From Hippopus hippopus (lineage: Eukaryota; Mollusca; Bivalvia; Cardiida; Cardiidae), in assembly GCA_946811185.2 (NCBI GenBank), contig OX328102.1, positions 48,213,619 to 48,277,618 on the forward strand: 64,000 nucleotides of DNA, read 5' to 3'. Positions 62,755-64,000 of this stretch are shown one piece after another; the stretch's first letter is position 1, and each line of letters begins with the position of its first letter. The notes under the pieces were generated by a model. That model ran no database searches, was not told the DNA's origin, and worked only from the letters and a program-made list of their open reading frames with translations. Position numbers and translations under genes: made by a program.

Positions 62755-63510
62755 CTTAAAACAAGAGCCATGTTGACATGGCCGTTCCCCGCCAAACGCT
62801 TACCCAACAGAAGATGTGTATCTTCTAGTAGGTTGATTTAAAGTCTAAAACAGCTCAATTTAAGAATTATTTTCTGGCAATGCTGAAAACAAAAGAAAAA
62901 AGTACAATAAAAAACTTCAACAAGGTACACTTTTCTTATATAGCTGTCAAGTGTAAACACATATGAAACCAGACAGAAAAAAAATTTGAAAAACAACAAA
63001 GAGCAATGAATAAAATATGGAAGAGTTATCATTTTTATGTACTGCACTCTTCCTCAGAGACAACTTTCCAGCTGTGAAGTTAATACAGCTCAAGTTATGC
63101 TCCAAAGAAACCTTGAGACTCAAAAATTAAAAAATTATGGGGCTGAAAGTTATGTTTCTTATACACTGTACTTCTCCTCAATGTCATCTAGCAATCTGTG
63201 AAGTTTCATGTTTACATCTCATATAGATTTCAAGTTATGCTCTGGACAAAATGTAAAAAAGAAAAATAACATAGGGCAATAACTCCTAAATTATGCAATC
63301 AAATGTGATGGGTTGTTATACAATGCACTTCTCCTTGATGAGTTCGATCCATCTGTGAAGTATCATGTTTACATCTCTTATAATTTTTGAGTTATGCTCT
63401 GGATAAGGTAGTGGGACGGAAGGACGGACAGACAGACAGAATGATGGAAGGACAGACGGCTACTTTTACCATATCCCCAGCCTCCTTTTGTGGGGTGGGG
63501 ATAAAAATCA
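62755..63510. repeat. Composite repeat with three ~150 bp units next to the ATXN10 stop
   Basis: The phrase GTTATGCTC recurs at about 63095, 63236 and 63392, each preceded by ATCTGTGAAGT-like and TTTACATCT-like text, giving units of about 141 and 156 bp. A GGACGGACAGACAGA run and a short GC-rich inverted segment (CCCCAGCCTCCTTTTGTGGGGTGGGG) close the block. It lies 50 bp past the stop codon on the gene's strand, so it may be part of the 3' UTR or only flank it. Confidence 0.6.
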
Positions 63511-63558
63511 CAACATTGCAAAAATTCAATCACTTCAAAAGTCTAACATGCATCTTTG

Positions 63559-63732
63559 TCAACTTAGTCTCTTCTTCTTGATCACTACTTTTTCTCCTTC
63601 TTTCTCTGCCATTAGTCCCATTTCTTCCAGCACAGCTTGATTATTGGCAACACCTTCTAGCTTAAGATCAGCTATATACTTCTGATTCTCTACATTATTC
63701 TCTGTCAGATTGTGGATGGCTAACACGGACCA
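63559..63732 (-). CDS. ATXN10: Last coding exon of an ataxin-10 homologue (partial gene)
   Basis: Read on the minus strand this exon encodes 57 residues and a TGA stop. It begins WSVLAIHNLTENNVENQ and ends with a basic tail (KVVIKKKRLS). The AIxNLTE..N..NQ core, a short linker rich in Glu, then a hydrophobic and Lys-rich end is the layout of the extreme C-terminus of animal ataxin-10, an armadillo-repeat cytoplasmic protein linked to neurite growth and cytokinesis. The exon opens just after TTATACAG, a good 3' splice site with a CTTAAC branch-like motif about 27 bases upstream, and the first codon is in phase 0. Upstream exons must lie beyond base 64000. No clear AATAAA on the minus strand was found close downstream. 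Identification is from recognition of the peptide, not from a search. Confidence 0.82.
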   Translation of the reverse strand, partial: WSVLAIHNLTENNVENQKYIADLKLEGVANNQAVLEEMGLMAEKEGEKVVIKKKRLS

Positions 63733-64000
63733 CTGTATAATGACTGATTTGTTGTTAAGGACAATTTGTTTATTGCTGTTTACTATCTAGAGGATCTTAC
63801 ATGAGTGTCTATGTATTATCAGTTTTATCAAACGAGTTGACTAAAATTATTTGACTTGAGCCTTGGTGAGCGTGGTATAATTTTTGTGAACAAGTTTGAT
63901 ACAAATGAATATATAAACATGGCTGTGAGATTCTATTTATCAGATAAAAGAAAAGACAGACAAATAAGTATCCTGCATCATCATCTTAGTCTATATATCG
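63733..64000 (-). other. Intron of the ATXN10 homologue (partial)
   Basis: Sequence upstream (minus strand) of the last exon. It ends in the acceptor TTATACAG. No further exon with an acceptor/donor pair is visible before the window ends, so the window stops inside this intron. Confidence 0.6.

Overview
The window is repeat-dense, AT-rich animal DNA, most likely from a bivalve mollusc. I base this on the tRNA-headed SINEs whose 3' ends carry a 'gaaataatgttgaaagcggcgtaaaacacc' type domain followed by (ATCA)n tails, on several short-palindrome MITE families, and on one metazoan gene exon. There are no operons, phage, CRISPR arrays or convincing free-standing tRNA or rRNA genes. Species is not determined.

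The only protein-coding sequence I can name is at the right edge. Positions 63559-63732, minus strand, are the last coding exon of an ataxin-10 (ATXN10) homologue, with a splice acceptor on its 5' side; the rest of the gene lies beyond base 64000. A 26-codon signal-peptide-like ORF behind a duplicated CACGTGACATT motif (45587-45737) is a weak second candidate. Everything else long and open is repeat-derived.

The rest is a layered transposon landscape. Family names are mine. (A) About 45 copies of a ~230 bp MITE bounded by TTAA with TTAACCCTTTACC-type ends and a central perfect hairpin (arms about 33 bp). (B) Thirteen ~260 bp copies with TIRs related to ATGAGYCATGCTCTG and a 31 bp-arm GC-rich hairpin at one side. 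(C) About 25 copies, ~200 bp, TTAA ends, hairpin around GATCAGACTGCACG. (D) One 818 bp TTAA element nested in a C copy, carrying a module (M) seen twice more. (E) Three ~370 bp fold-back elements. (F) Six hairpin elements with a CAATCAGAAGTTGTG arm. (K) Two 535-544 bp TTAA elements plus a decayed relative. (G) A 414 bp insertion with a 10 bp target duplication inside an older repeat (H). (T) A ~1.5 kb element with long inverted ends made of an iterated short motif. SINE families S1-S4 add about 25 insertions, and there is a 5'-truncated LINE 3' end of CR1/L2/Rex type at 58.2-59.1 kb.

Tandem repeats include a 27 bp minisatellite (30.79-31.88 kb, about 40 units) embedded in a ~1.1 kb decayed halo, an ~86 bp satellite (9.56-10.69 kb) whose unit looks like the SINE 3' domain, inverted minisatellite blocks at 13.0-13.55 kb, and a recent 464 bp tandem duplication at 59.9-60.85 kb.

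Region by region: 0-9 kb is A, B, C, F and S elements; 9-14 kb the SINE-like satellite, K and inverted minisatellites; 14-30 kb dense A/B/C/E with SINEs; 30.8-33 kb the minisatellite; 33-45 kb nested D-in-C, palindromes and G-in-H; 45-50 kb the signal-peptide ORF, T, K and M; 50-58 kb A, S and microsatellites; 58-63.5 kb LINE, duplicated repeat and SINEs, running up to the ATXN10 stop codon.
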